A DNA stretch of 64,000 nt from Chloroflexota bacterium (lineage in GTDB: Bacteria; Chloroflexota; UBA11872): assembly GCA_022826485.1 (NCBI GenBank), contig JAJDUU010000035.1, positions 62,001 to 126,000 of the forward strand, written 5' to 3'. The position numbers were made by a program, and so were the translations under genes. Of the stretch, positions 42,754 to 51,699 are shown piece after piece. The first letter of the stretch is position 1, and each line of letters opens with the position of its first letter. The notes below the pieces were generated by a model that searched no databases, had not been told where the DNA came from, and worked only from the letters and a program-made list of their open reading frames with translations.

Positions 42754-43929
42754 TCAGCCCTCCGGCAGGGCGGCTACGCCGGGGAGGTCGCGGCCCTCGA
42801 TGAGCTCTAGGGTGGCGCCGCCGCCGGTGCTGAGATGGGCAAAGGCGTCGGCGCGACCCGAGGCTTGAGCGGCCGCCACGGCGTCGCCGCCCGCCACCAC
42901 CACTTCGGCGGGCACGTCGGCCAGCAGCCGCGCCAGGCCGAGCGTGCCGGCTGCGAACGGGGCCAACTCGTAGACGCCGACCGGCCCGTTCCACAGCACG
43001 GTTCGCACGCCCGCGAGCGCTGCGGCATAGGTTGTCAGCGACGCGGGCCCGACATCCAAGATCATGGCCTCCGACGGCACCGCGTCCAGCGCCACGGTGC
43101 TCGGCGCTGCGTCGGCCACGGCTTCGGGGGCCACCACCGCGTCCACCGGCAGCACCAGGCGGCAGCCCGACGCGGCGGCGGCCGCGCGAATGGCGGCGAC
43201 GGCATCCGCGGCGCTTTCCGCCCGCGATCGGCCGATGCCGACACCGCCGGCCGCCAGAAACGTGTTGGCCATCGCGCCGCCCAGGATCAGCAGGTCGGCG
43301 GTTGTCGCCAGCCGCTCGAGGAGCGCGATCTTGTCGCTGATCTTGGCCCCGCCCACGATGGCCGCGAATGGCCGCGGCGGTCCCTGCACGATGGGGTCCA
43401 AGGCCCGCAGTTCGGCCAGCAGGAGGTGTCCGGCGGCGGCGGGCAGCACGTGCGCCAGCCCGGTGGTGCTGGCGTGCGCCCGGTGGGCGGAACCGAACGC
43501 GTCGTTGACGTAGCGGTCGGCCAGGCGCGCCAGCGCGCGCACGTGGTCCGGGTCGTTGGACTCCTCGCCGGGATGGAAGCGCAGGTTTTCGAGCAGCAGC
43601 ACCTCTCCGTCGGCGAGGTCGCGCGTCAGCCGCTCGACCTCGGGGCCCACGCTGTCGGGCGCCAGGAGCACCCACGCGTCCAGCGTGCGCGCGAGGCGCT
43701 CCGCGACCGGCTCCAGCGACAGCTCAGGGCTGGCGGTTCCCTTCGGTCGGCCAAGGTGCGACGCCAGCACCACCCGCGCGCCGCGGTCCCGCAGGTCACG
43801 GATGGTCGGCAGCGACGCGGTGATGCGGGAGTCGTCGCGGATGGCGCTCCCGTCGAGCGGTACGTTGAGGTCGGCGCGGACGAACACGCGACGGCCGTCG
43901 ACGTCGAGGTCCGCCAGGCCGCGCTTCAT
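42754..43929 (-). CDS. pgk: phosphoglycerate kinase
   Basis: 391 residues. Reads VFVRADLNVPLDGSAIRDDS, with LASHLGRPKGTASPELSLEP, ENLRFHPGEESND, IVGGAKISDKIALLERLAT, LWNGPVGVYELAPFAAGT and GGDAVAAAQASG. The substrate Arg/Asp residues of the N-domain and nucleotide-site glycines are all there. It makes ATP from 1,3-bisphosphoglycerate in glycolysis. gap lies upstream on the same strand, separated by about 345 bases of repeats. Confidence 0.96.
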   Translation of the reverse strand: MKRGLADLDVDGRRVFVRADLNVPLDGSAIRDDSRITASLPTIRDLRDRGARVVLASHLGRPKGTASPELSLEPVAERLARTLDAWVLLAPDSVGPEVERLTRDLADGEVLLLENLRFHPGEESNDPDHVRALARLADRYVNDAFGSAHRAHASTTGLAHVLPAAAGHLLLAELRALDPIVQGPPRPFAAIVGGAKISDKIALLERLATTADLLILGGAMANTFLAAGGVGIGRSRAESAADAVAAIRAAAAASGCRLVLPVDAVVAPEAVADAAPSTVALDAVPSEAMILDVGPASLTTYAAALAGVRTVLWNGPVGVYELAPFAAGTLGLARLLADVPAEVVVAGGDAVAAAQASGRADAFAHLSTGGGATLELIEGRDLPGVAALPEG

Positions 43930-43984
43930 GCGGTGGAGACGGTGGACTCAAGCCGACGGGCCCGGGCCATACGGCGCGCATTGC

Positions 43985-44235
43985 GCGTGGCGCCTGGTTG
44001 GACCCGGTATGGATTCCCGCCTTGGGAGACGTTTGCATGAGTCTGGAGGGGCGGGTCCGAGACCCGCCCGACGCCGAGCATCCGGCGCGCTTCCAGGTTC
44101 GACCGGAGTGGATTCCCGCCCCGTATCGAGTACGGGGCAGGCTCTTCGCGGGAATGACGGAAGGGGGGCAGGCTCTTCGCCGGAATGGCGGAGGCGTTGC
44201 GCAAGGGTCTCCCTTTGCGGGAGTGACGGGCTGGG
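43985..44235. repeat. dispersed hairpin repeats between gap and pgk
   Basis: GGGGCGGGTCCGAGACCCGC hairpin with its GACGCCGAGCATCCGGCG tail, a CCCGTATCGAGTACGGGGCA hairpin and GTCATTCC-type fragments. They separate two genes that are usually one operon. Confidence 0.8.
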
Positions 44236-44274
44236 CTGGATGAATCGGCGGGGCGCGTCACCGGCCGAGGGAGG

Positions 44275-45273
44275 CTATGCGCCGGCGACGAGCGCCGCGG
44301 CGTCGGCCACGCGGCAGGCGTAGCCCCACTCGTTGTCGTACCAGGCGGCGACTTTGACCAGATCGTCGCCGATGGCCATGGTGCTCTCGGCCTCGACGAT
44401 CGAGGAGTGCGGATCGCCGCGCAGGTCCACCGACACCAGCGGCTCGTCGTTGATCGCCATGATCCCTTGCAGCCGTCCGGCGGACGCCTCGCGCAGCGCG
44501 TCGTTGACCTCCGCCTCGCTCGCCGAACGCTCCAGGTGCGCCACGAACTCCACGATCGACACCGTGGGCACGGGCACGCGGTAGGCCGCGCCGTGCATGC
44601 GGCCTTCGAGCTCGGGAATCACCAGTCCGATGGCCTTGGCGGCGCCGGTTGACGTGGGGACGATGCTCATCGCCGCGGAGCGGGCCTCGCGGATGTCGCC
44701 CGCCGGGCCGTCCACCAGCGCCTGCGAGGCGGTGTAGGCGTGCACCGTAGACATCAGGCCCTTGCGCACCCCGAAGGCGCGGTGCAGCGTGTCCAGCGGC
44801 GGCGCCAGGCCGTTGGTGGTGCACGAGGCGTTGCTCACGACGTGATGAGCGGCGGGATCGTAGCGGTCGTGGTTGACCCCCATCACCATGGTCAGGTCGG
44901 CGCCTTTGCCGGGCGCCGTGATCAGCACCCGCTCGGCCCCGGCGTCCAGGTGCAGCGCGGCGCGTTCGCGCTGGGTGCCGACGCCGGTGGCCTCGATGAC
45001 CAACTGCGCTCCCAGGTCGCCCCACGGCAGCCGATCCCACTCCCGTTGCGCGGTGGTCGGAATGCGGCGTCCGTTGACGACCAGGTCCGTGCCGTCCACG
45101 GCCACCTCTCCCGGAAAGCGGCCGTAGTTGCTGTCGTAGCGCAGCAGGTGGGCCAGCGTTTCGAGGTCCACCAGCTCGTTGACGCCCACGACCTCGATCT
45201 GCGGCTGACGTTCCAGCAGCGCGCGAAACGCCTGCCGGCCGATCCGCCCGAACCCATTGATGGCAATGCGCAC
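44275..45273 (-). CDS. gap: glyceraldehyde-3-phosphate dehydrogenase
   Basis: 332 residues from GTG 45273 with GGGAGG upstream; a longer frame has no family homology. NAD domain AINGFGRIGRQAFRALLE; the strand-end VNELVDLETLAHLLRYDS carries Glu where many NAD enzymes have Asp. Active site SNASCTTNGLAPPLDTLHRA (catalytic Cys) and STVHAYTASQALVDGP (His). Phosphate site STGAAKAIG; final WYDNEWGYACRVAD. A reverse-strand TATACT at 45310-45315 may be its -10. Confidence 0.95.
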   Translation of the reverse strand: MRIAINGFGRIGRQAFRALLERQPQIEVVGVNELVDLETLAHLLRYDSNYGRFPGEVAVDGTDLVVNGRRIPTTAQREWDRLPWGDLGAQLVIEATGVGTQRERAALHLDAGAERVLITAPGKGADLTMVMGVNHDRYDPAAHHVVSNASCTTNGLAPPLDTLHRAFGVRKGLMSTVHAYTASQALVDGPAGDIREARSAAMSIVPTSTGAAKAIGLVIPELEGRMHGAAYRVPVPTVSIVEFVAHLERSASEAEVNDALREASAGRLQGIMAINDEPLVSVDLRGDPHSSIVEAESTMAIGDDLVKVAAWYDNEWGYACRVADAAALVAGA

Positions 45274-45451
45274 GTCGTGCCCTCCCGCGCAGCGCCCGAT
45301 CGCGTGTCGAGTATAGGTCCGGCGGCGCGGTCGTCGCCTGGGCCGGATCACTCGCCCCTGACGCGATTCGTCCCCGCGTAGAATTGCGCCCCGGGCATCC
45401 TTCAGCATCCAGGCCGCGCCGCACCTGCCGGGCGCGGCGGGCGGAGCCGCC
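45274..45451. promoter_or_regulatory. divergent promoter region between gap and hpnC
   Basis: 178 bases between divergent genes, free of the dispersed repeats. The reverse strand has TATACT (45310-45315) toward gap. The forward strand has TAGAAT (about 45380-45385) toward hpnC, with a poorly spaced CTGACG upstream. Both calls rest on -10 matches only. Confidence 0.4.
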
Positions 45452-46336
45452 ATGTCAACTGTCAATGCCGCGCCCCCGCCGGCGTCCGCGATCCCGGACG
45501 GCGTGCCGCGGCGCGACGCGGTGATGGCGCGCGCCTCAGGCGAGAACTTCCCCGTCGCCCTGCACGTGCTGCCACAGGACGTGCGGCGTCACTTGCTCGC
45601 CATCTACGGCTTCGCCCGGCTGGTGGACGAGCTGGGGGACGCGGCCGAGGGCGATCGACTGGCCCTGCTGGATTGGCTGGACGACGAGGTGTCGGCCATC
45701 TACGCCGAGCGGGCGCCGGCGCATCCGATCATGCGCCGGCTGGTCGCCACCGTCCGGGCGGCGGACATTCCCGACGAGCCGTTCCGCCGTCTCATCCAGG
45801 CCAACCGCCAGGATCAGACGGTCCATGCCTACGAGACGTTCGAGGAGCTCGTGGGCTACTGCGAGCTTTCGGCCAATCCGGTGGGGCGCATGGTGCTGCA
45901 CGTCTTCGACGCGGCCACGCCGGAGCGCGTGTGGCTGTCGGACCAGATTTGCACCGGCTTGCAGCTGGTCGAGCACTGGCAGGACATCGCCGAGGACTAC
46001 GACAGCGGGCGCGTCTACGTGCCGCGCGAGGACCTGGAGCGCTTCGACTGCCGGCCCGAAGACTTCGGGCTGCGCGTGGCCACGTCCGAGTTTCGCGAGC
46101 TCATGGCCTTCGAGGTCGATCGCGCGGAGGCCCACCTTGACCGCGGCGCTCCCTTGAGCCGCCTGCTGCCCGGCACGCACGGGATGGCCGTCGCGGCCTT
46201 TACCGAAGGCGGGCGGGCCGCGCTGGAGGCGATTCGCGACGCCGACTACGACGTGCTCGGGCGCGCCCCTCGCCCGACGCTGCGGCACAAGGCGCGGGCG
46301 GTGGGCGCCGTGGCGCGCCTCTGGATGAGCTGGTAA
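45452..46336 (+). CDS. hpnC: hydroxysqualene synthase HpnC
   Basis: 294 residues of the squalene/phytoene synthase fold. ENFPVALHVLPQDVRRHLLA, the first Asp-rich motif as FARLVDELGD, and the second as HWQDIAEDYDSGRVYVP. It converts presqualene diphosphate to hydroxysqualene, in the three-enzyme bacterial route to squalene. It is the first gene of the hopanoid cluster hpnC-hpnD-hpnE-shc-hpnH, three bases before hpnD. The HpnC/HpnD assignment follows sequence blocks and gene order. Confidence 0.92.
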   Translation: MSTVNAAPPPASAIPDGVPRRDAVMARASGENFPVALHVLPQDVRRHLLAIYGFARLVDELGDAAEGDRLALLDWLDDEVSAIYAERAPAHPIMRRLVATVRAADIPDEPFRRLIQANRQDQTVHAYETFEELVGYCELSANPVGRMVLHVFDAATPERVWLSDQICTGLQLVEHWQDIAEDYDSGRVYVPREDLERFDCRPEDFGLRVATSEFRELMAFEVDRAEAHLDRGAPLSRLLPGTHGMAVAAFTEGGRAALEAIRDADYDVLGRAPRPTLRHKARAVGAVARLWMSW

Positions 46337-46339
46337 GCC

Positions 46340-47176
46340 GTGGAGGTCGCCGCCGCCTACGAGGTCTGCGAGCAAATCACGCGCACGCGCGCGGCGAACT
46401 TTTACTGGGGCATTCGCCTGCTGCCGCCGCCCAAGCGGCGCGCGCTCAGCGCCGTCTACGCCTTCGCGCGGCAGATCGACGACATCGGCGACGGCGGCCT
46501 GCCGCCGCCGGCGAAGGCCGCCGCGCTGGCCGAGGCGCGGCAGCGGCTCGAATCCGCCGGCAACGGCGGCGCGGACCCGGTCATCACGGCGCTGCGCCAC
46601 GCGGCCGACCGCTTCCCGGTGCCGCTGGATGCGTTTGGCGATCTGATCGACGGCGTGGAAATGGACGTGCGCGGCGTCACCTACGAGACCTTCGACGACC
46701 TGGTGATCTACTGCCGCCGCGTCGCGGGCAGCATCGGGCGGCTGTCGCTGGGCGTGTTCGAGTCGCGGGACATGGCGCGCGCCGAGCCGCTGGCCGACGA
46801 ATTGGGCGTGGCGCTCCAGCTGACCAACATCCTGCGCGACGTGCGCGAGGACCTGGCGGAGGGCCGGGTCTACCTGCCGCGCGAGGACCTGGCGGCGTTC
46901 GCCTGCGAGCTGCGCACGCCGCTCACGCCGACGCCGGCGTTCGACGCGCTGATCCGCTTTCAGGCCCAGCGCGCCCAGCGGCAGTTCGACATCGGGTTGC
47001 AGCTGCTGCCGTTGCTGGACTGGCGCAGCACGGCCTGCGCCGCCGCCATGGCCGGCATCTACCGGCAGGTGCTGCGGCGCATCGAGCAGGACCCGGCCGC
47101 CGTGACCCGCGGGCGGGTGTCGCTGTCCACCGGGACCAAGGTGCGCGTGGCGCTGTGGAGCCTGCTTCGCGGATGA
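46340..47176 (+). CDS. hpnD: presqualene diphosphate synthase HpnD
   Basis: 278 residues from GTG 46340. RAANFYWGIRLLPPPKRRAL, then FARQIDDIGDGG (first Asp motif), LIDGVEMDVRGVTYETFDDL and NILRDVREDLAEGRVYLPRE (second Asp motif). It condenses two farnesyl diphosphates to presqualene diphosphate. It overlaps hpnE by ATGA. Confidence 0.93.
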   Translation: MEVAAAYEVCEQITRTRAANFYWGIRLLPPPKRRALSAVYAFARQIDDIGDGGLPPPAKAAALAEARQRLESAGNGGADPVITALRHAADRFPVPLDAFGDLIDGVEMDVRGVTYETFDDLVIYCRRVAGSIGRLSLGVFESRDMARAEPLADELGVALQLTNILRDVREDLAEGRVYLPREDLAAFACELRTPLTPTPAFDALIRFQAQRAQRQFDIGLQLLPLLDWRSTACAAAMAGIYRQVLRRIEQDPAAVTRGRVSLSTGTKVRVALWSLLRG

Positions 47177-48516
47177 GCCGCCGCGTGGTGGTGGTCGGCG
47201 GCGGGCTGGCGGGATGTGCGGCGGCGCTCACCTGCGCCGACGCCGGAGCGCGCGTGACGCTGCTGGAAGCCCGCCGGCGTCTCGGCGGGGCCACTTACTC
47301 CTTCCAGCGCGACGGCCTGTGGTTCGACAACGGCCAGCACGTGCACCTGCGGTGCTGCACGGCCTACCGCGCCTTCATCGACCGCATCGGCGCCTCCGGC
47401 ATGGTCGCCATGCAGCGCCGCCTGGAGATTCCGGTGATCCGGCCCGGACACGGCGTGGCCTGGATCAAGCGGGCCAATCTGCCGGCCCCGCTGCACCTGG
47501 CTCGCAGCCTGGGAGCCTATCGGCATCTGTCGCTTGTGGAGCGCATGCAGCTGGGGCGCGCGTTGGTTGGGCTGATGCGACTCGATTTGGGCGACGCGTC
47601 GCTGGACGCCCAGACCTTTGGTGACTGGCTGCGCGCCCGCGGCCAGTCGGACCGCTCGCTGGAGGCGCTGTGGGACCTGATCGTGCTGCCCACGGTGAAC
47701 CTGCCGTCGGCGGAGGCCTCGTTGAGCCTCGCCGCCATGGTCTTCAAGGTCGGGCTGCTGCGCGACCGGTCGGCGGCGGACATGGGCTACACCACCACGA
47801 CCCTGGGCCGCGCGCACAGCGACCAGGGCTTGCGCGCGCTGCGAGCCGCGGGCGTGGACGTGCAGCTTGGGGTGGCTGTCTCGCGGATAGAAGTCGAGCC
47901 GGGGGGTGAGCTGCGCGTCCGGCGGCAAGGCGGAGACCTGGCGGCGGATGCCGTCGTGCTGGCGGCGCCGCACCCGCAGGCGGCGCGTCTGGCGCCGGCC
48001 GCCGCCGATCCGGACGCGGCGCGCTTCGCCGACCTGGGGGCCGTGCCGATCGTGAACCTGCACGTGATCTACGACCGGCCCGTGATGCCCTATCCGTTCG
48101 CGGCCGGGGTCGGGACGCCGGTGCAGTGGGTGTTCGACCGCACCGAGGCCGCCGGGCTCTCCGAGGGCCAGGCCTTGGCCGTCTCGCTCTCGGGCGCGGT
48201 CGCCTACGCGCAGGTTCCCACCGAGGACCTGCGCCAGCAGTTCGTCGCCGAGCTGGCGCGTGTGTTCCCTCGCGCGCGTGAGGCGCAGGTTCGGGGGTTT
48301 TACGTCACCCGCGAGCACCAGGCCACCTTCCGCCAGGCCCCGGGCAGCCAGGCGCGGCGGCCCGGACCCCGCACGGCGCTGCCGAATCTGTTCCTGGCCG
48401 GTGCGTGGACCGACACCGGCTGGCCCGCCACCATGGAAGGCGCCGTGCGCAGCGGCAACCGCGCCGGGGAGCACGCGCTGGCGGCGCTGGGCCTTTCGAC
48501 ACCGGTGGAGGCCTGA
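47173..48516 (+). CDS. hpnE: hydroxysqualene dehydroxylase HpnE
   Basis: 447 residues from ATG 47173; a longer frame starting within hpnD is rejected. FAD-dependent amine-oxidase fold: VVVVGGGLAGCAAALTCADA, LLEARRRLGGATYSF, FDNGQHVHLRCC and the final FLAGAWTDTGWPATMEGAVR. It reduces hydroxysqualene to squalene, completing the HpnCDE route. shc follows after 85 bases with its own possible promoter. Confidence 0.94.
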   Translation: MSRRVVVVGGGLAGCAAALTCADAGARVTLLEARRRLGGATYSFQRDGLWFDNGQHVHLRCCTAYRAFIDRIGASGMVAMQRRLEIPVIRPGHGVAWIKRANLPAPLHLARSLGAYRHLSLVERMQLGRALVGLMRLDLGDASLDAQTFGDWLRARGQSDRSLEALWDLIVLPTVNLPSAEASLSLAAMVFKVGLLRDRSAADMGYTTTTLGRAHSDQGLRALRAAGVDVQLGVAVSRIEVEPGGELRVRRQGGDLAADAVVLAAPHPQAARLAPAAADPDAARFADLGAVPIVNLHVIYDRPVMPYPFAAGVGTPVQWVFDRTEAAGLSEGQALAVSLSGAVAYAQVPTEDLRQQFVAELARVFPRAREAQVRGFYVTREHQATFRQAPGSQARRPGPRTALPNLFLAGAWTDTGWPATMEGAVRSGNRAGEHALAALGLSTPVEA

Positions 48517-48551
48517 CCGGCGCGCACCCTCGGGGAGTCGACGCGCGTTGC

Positions 48552-48557
48552 TATATT
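48552..48557 (+). promoter_or_regulatory. extended -10 element before shc
   Basis: TGCTATATT fits the extended -10 form (TG-n-TATATT), 45 bases before the shc GTG. No clear -35, which extended -10 promoters often lack. It suggests shc-hpnH can be transcribed separately from hpnCDE. Confidence 0.45.
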
Positions 48558-48601
48558 CGCCAAACTGCGGATTCCACAGCGACTAGGAGCGTCTGCGTCC
48601 C

Positions 48602-50572
48602 GTGATTCGACGTGTGCCGGACACCGCGTCCGGAGCCCGCCCCGGACCCATGGGCGCCGCGGCGGCCGGCGATGTCCGCGAACGCGCGCGGGCCGTTTTG
48701 GAGCGGGCGCGCAACCAGCTGCTCGAACAGCAGGACGCCCAGGGTGTCTGGCGCGGCGAGTTGGGCACCAACGTGACCATCGAGGCCGAGGACCTGTTTC
48801 TGCGCGAGTTCCTGGGAATCCTCGATGACGACGTTTTGCAGGCGACGACGACCTGGATCCGGCAGCGGCAGCGGGACGACGGCACCTGGGCCAATTTCCA
48901 TGAGGGTCCCGGCGACCTCTCGACGACGGTGGAGGCCTATGTCGCCCTGCGCCTGGCGGGCGATGCGCCCGACGCCGACCACATGCAGCGGGCCGCCGCC
49001 TGGATCGTGGAGCGGGGCGGACTCGAAGCGACGCGCGTCTTCACCCGCATGTGGCTGGCGCTGCATGGCTGGTGGGACTGGGACGAGCTGCCCGCCATTC
49101 CGCCGGAAATGATCTTCCTGCCCACCTGGGTGCCGCTCAACATCTACGACTTCGGCTGTTGGGCCCGGCAGACGATCGTGGCGCTGAGCATCGTGCGGGC
49201 CTATCGCCCGGTGAGGCCCGCAGCCTTCAGCATCGACGAGCTGCGCGCCGGCGTGACTCCGCCGACCACCGCCTCACTGCGCACGTGGAAGGGGTGGTTC
49301 ACCTGGATCGACCGGGCGCTGCGGCGCTACGAGCGGCGCCCGCTGGGCTGGCTCCGCGCCGCCGCGCTGCACCGCGCCGAGTCGTGGGTCATGCGCCGGC
49401 AGGAAGCCGACGGCTCCTGGGGCGGCATCCAGCCTCCCTGGGTCTACTCCATCATCGCCCTGCGCCTGCGCGGCTACAGCATGTCGCAGCCCGTCATCAA
49501 GCACGCCCTCGAAGGACTGGAGCGGTTCACGATCTGGGACGGGGACGTGCGCCGACTCGAGGCCTGCCAGTCGCCGGTCTGGGACACCGCCCTGGCGCTG
49601 GTGGCGCTGGCCGACGCCGGCATGCCCTCCGACGCCCCGGCGCTGCGGCGCGCCGGCGAGTGGCTGGTGGGCGAGGAGGTGTCGCAGAAGGGCGACTGGG
49701 CCGTGCGCCGTCCCTATCTCCACCCCGGCGGCTGGGCCTTCGAGTTCGAGAACCGCAACTACCCCGACGTGGACGACACCGCCGAGGTCATCCTGGCCCT
49801 GCGCCGGGTTGAGGTGACCAACGCCAAGGGCGCGATCGACCGCGGCGTGGCCTGGACGTTGGGCATGCAGTGCGTCGACGGCGGCTGGGCGGCGTTCGAC
49901 GCCGACAACACCCGCACGCTCTGCCGCGCGCCGGCCTTTTGCGATTTTGGCGAGGTGATCGACCCGCCCAGCGCCGACGTGACCGCGCATGCGATCGAGA
50001 TGCTGGCCCTCGAAGGCAAGACGTACAACGCCCGCGTCCAGCGGGGCATCGCATGGCTGCGGGCGGCGCAGGAGCCCGACGGCTCGTGGTTTGGCCGGTG
50101 GGGCGCCAACTACATCTACGGCACCGGCGCGGCCGTTCCGGCCCTGATTGCGGCCGGCGTCTCGCCCGACGACCCGTCCATCCGGCGCGCCGTGCAGTGG
50201 CTGGCCGCGCGCCAGAACGCCGATGGGGGCTGGGGCGAAGACCTGAGGTCCTATGACGATCCCGAAGGCTGGTCGGGCCGCGGCGCCAGCACCGCCTCGC
50301 AGACGGCCTGGGCGCTGCTGGCGCTGGTGGCGGCCGGCGACGACGGGTCCATGACGCGTCGCGGCGTCGGATTTCTCGTCGACACCCAGCGCGAGGACGG
50401 CTCCTGGGACGAGCCGCTGTACACCGGCACCGGCTTCCCCGGGGCGTTCTACATCAACTATCACCTCTACCGGCTGATCTTCCCCGTCATGGCGCTGGGC
50501 CGCTACGTGAACGGCTGGCACGCCGGGCGGCTCACCCGCTTTGTGCTGGACGGGGCCGATGGAACGTCGTAG
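48602..50572 (+). CDS. shc: squalene-hopene cyclase
   Basis: 656 residues from GTG 48602; AGGAG lies 13 bases upstream. The membrane-associated enzyme folds squalene to hopene. The catalytic DVDDTAEV (Asp-x-Asp-Asp) is at about residues 389-396. Multiple QW repeats are visible: QDAQGVWRGEL, QRQRDDGTWANF, QEADGSWGG, QEPDGSWFGRWG, QNADGGWGED and QREDGSWDEPL. The first 20 residues are variable. It has the usual family length and stands after hpnCDE and before hpnH, completing hopanoid synthesis. Confidence 0.96.
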   Translation: MIRRVPDTASGARPGPMGAAAAGDVRERARAVLERARNQLLEQQDAQGVWRGELGTNVTIEAEDLFLREFLGILDDDVLQATTTWIRQRQRDDGTWANFHEGPGDLSTTVEAYVALRLAGDAPDADHMQRAAAWIVERGGLEATRVFTRMWLALHGWWDWDELPAIPPEMIFLPTWVPLNIYDFGCWARQTIVALSIVRAYRPVRPAAFSIDELRAGVTPPTTASLRTWKGWFTWIDRALRRYERRPLGWLRAAALHRAESWVMRRQEADGSWGGIQPPWVYSIIALRLRGYSMSQPVIKHALEGLERFTIWDGDVRRLEACQSPVWDTALALVALADAGMPSDAPALRRAGEWLVGEEVSQKGDWAVRRPYLHPGGWAFEFENRNYPDVDDTAEVILALRRVEVTNAKGAIDRGVAWTLGMQCVDGGWAAFDADNTRTLCRAPAFCDFGEVIDPPSADVTAHAIEMLALEGKTYNARVQRGIAWLRAAQEPDGSWFGRWGANYIYGTGAAVPALIAAGVSPDDPSIRRAVQWLAARQNADGGWGEDLRSYDDPEGWSGRGASTASQTAWALLALVAAGDDGSMTRRGVGFLVDTQREDGSWDEPLYTGTGFPGAFYINYHLYRLIFPVMALGRYVNGWHAGRLTRFVLDGADGTS

Positions 50573-50608
50573 CTTTTTCGTGCCGGCTCGGGGACAGGAG
50601 ACCTAAGC

Positions 50609-51619
50609 ATGGGCGTACCCCTGCGACAGACGATCACCGTTGCGCGCTATCTGATGACGCAGCGGCTGCGCGGTCGCGAGAAATTTCCGCTGATCGTCGA
50701 GCTCGAGCCGCTCTACGCCTGCAATCTGGCCTGCGCCGGCTGCGGAAAGATCCAGCACCCGGTCGCGACGCTGCGCAAGCGCATGCCCGTCGAGCAGGCG
50801 GTGGCTGCGGTCGAGGAATGCGGCGCGCCGATGGTGTCCATCGCCGGCGGCGAACCGCTGGTGCATCCGGAGATTCACAAGATCGCCGACGAGCTCGTGC
50901 GGCGCGGCAAGTTCGTCTACCTCTGCACCAACGCGCTGCTGCTCGAACGCAAGCTCTCGCTCTTCACTCCGTCGCCCTACTTCGCCTTCGCCATTCACAT
51001 CGACGGCTTGCGCGAGCGGCACGACGAGTCGGTGTGTCAGGAAGGCGTGTTCGACAAGGCGGTGGAGGCCATCAAGGCGGCCAAGCACGCCGGCTTCCGC
51101 GTGACTACCAACACCACTTTCTTCACCCACGACACCCCGGACAACGTGCGCGCGGTCCTGGACTTCCTCAACGACGAGCTGGAAGTGGACCACATGATGA
51201 TCTCCCCCGGATACGCCTACGAGAAGGCGCCGGACCAGGAGCACTTCCTGCCGGTGGAGCAGACGCGGCGGCTCTTCCGCGAGGCTTTTCGCGGCGGCGG
51301 ACGCAAGCGCTGGCGGCTCAATCACAGCCCGCTCTTCCTCGACTTCCTGGAAGGCAAGGTGGACTACGACTGCACCGCCTGGGGCATTCCCAGCTACTCG
51401 ATCTTCGGCTGGCAGCGGCCCTGCTACCTCATGGCGGACGGTTACGTCGAGACGTACAAGGAGCTGATCGAGACCACGGACTGGGACAGCTACGGTCGCG
51501 GGCGCGATGAGCGCTGCGACAACTGCATGGCGCACTGCGGCTACGAGCCAACCGCCGTGGCCGCCACGGGCAGTTCCCTGCGCGAGTCCCTGCGGGCGTT
51601 TGCCTCGGCGCTGAACTAG
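50609..51619 (+). CDS. hpnH: adenosyl-hopene transferase HpnH (radical SAM)
   Basis: 336 residues. Radical-SAM cluster motif YACNLACAGCGKIQHP (CxxxCxxC), then MVSIAGGEPLVHPEI and YLCTNALLLERKL. The C-terminal SPASM-like cysteine region is RCDNCMAHCGYEP. It joins adenosine to hopene to make adenosylhopane, the first extended hopanoid. The C-terminal IFGWQRPCYLMADGYVETYK is typical of HpnH. No hpnG, hpnI or hpnO follows, so further side-chain steps would be elsewhere. Confidence 0.95.
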   Translation: MGVPLRQTITVARYLMTQRLRGREKFPLIVELEPLYACNLACAGCGKIQHPVATLRKRMPVEQAVAAVEECGAPMVSIAGGEPLVHPEIHKIADELVRRGKFVYLCTNALLLERKLSLFTPSPYFAFAIHIDGLRERHDESVCQEGVFDKAVEAIKAAKHAGFRVTTNTTFFTHDTPDNVRAVLDFLNDELEVDHMMISPGYAYEKAPDQEHFLPVEQTRRLFREAFRGGGRKRWRLNHSPLFLDFLEGKVDYDCTAWGIPSYSIFGWQRPCYLMADGYVETYKELIETTDWDSYGRGRDERCDNCMAHCGYEPTAVAATGSSLRESLRAFASALN

Positions 51620-51699
51620 CCCCTGGCGACCGGTCGTCGTTTCGGCCGCGGCCAGGCTGGCGTTTCGAGCAGCGCGGGGAATCCAAGGGCGCGGCGGCG

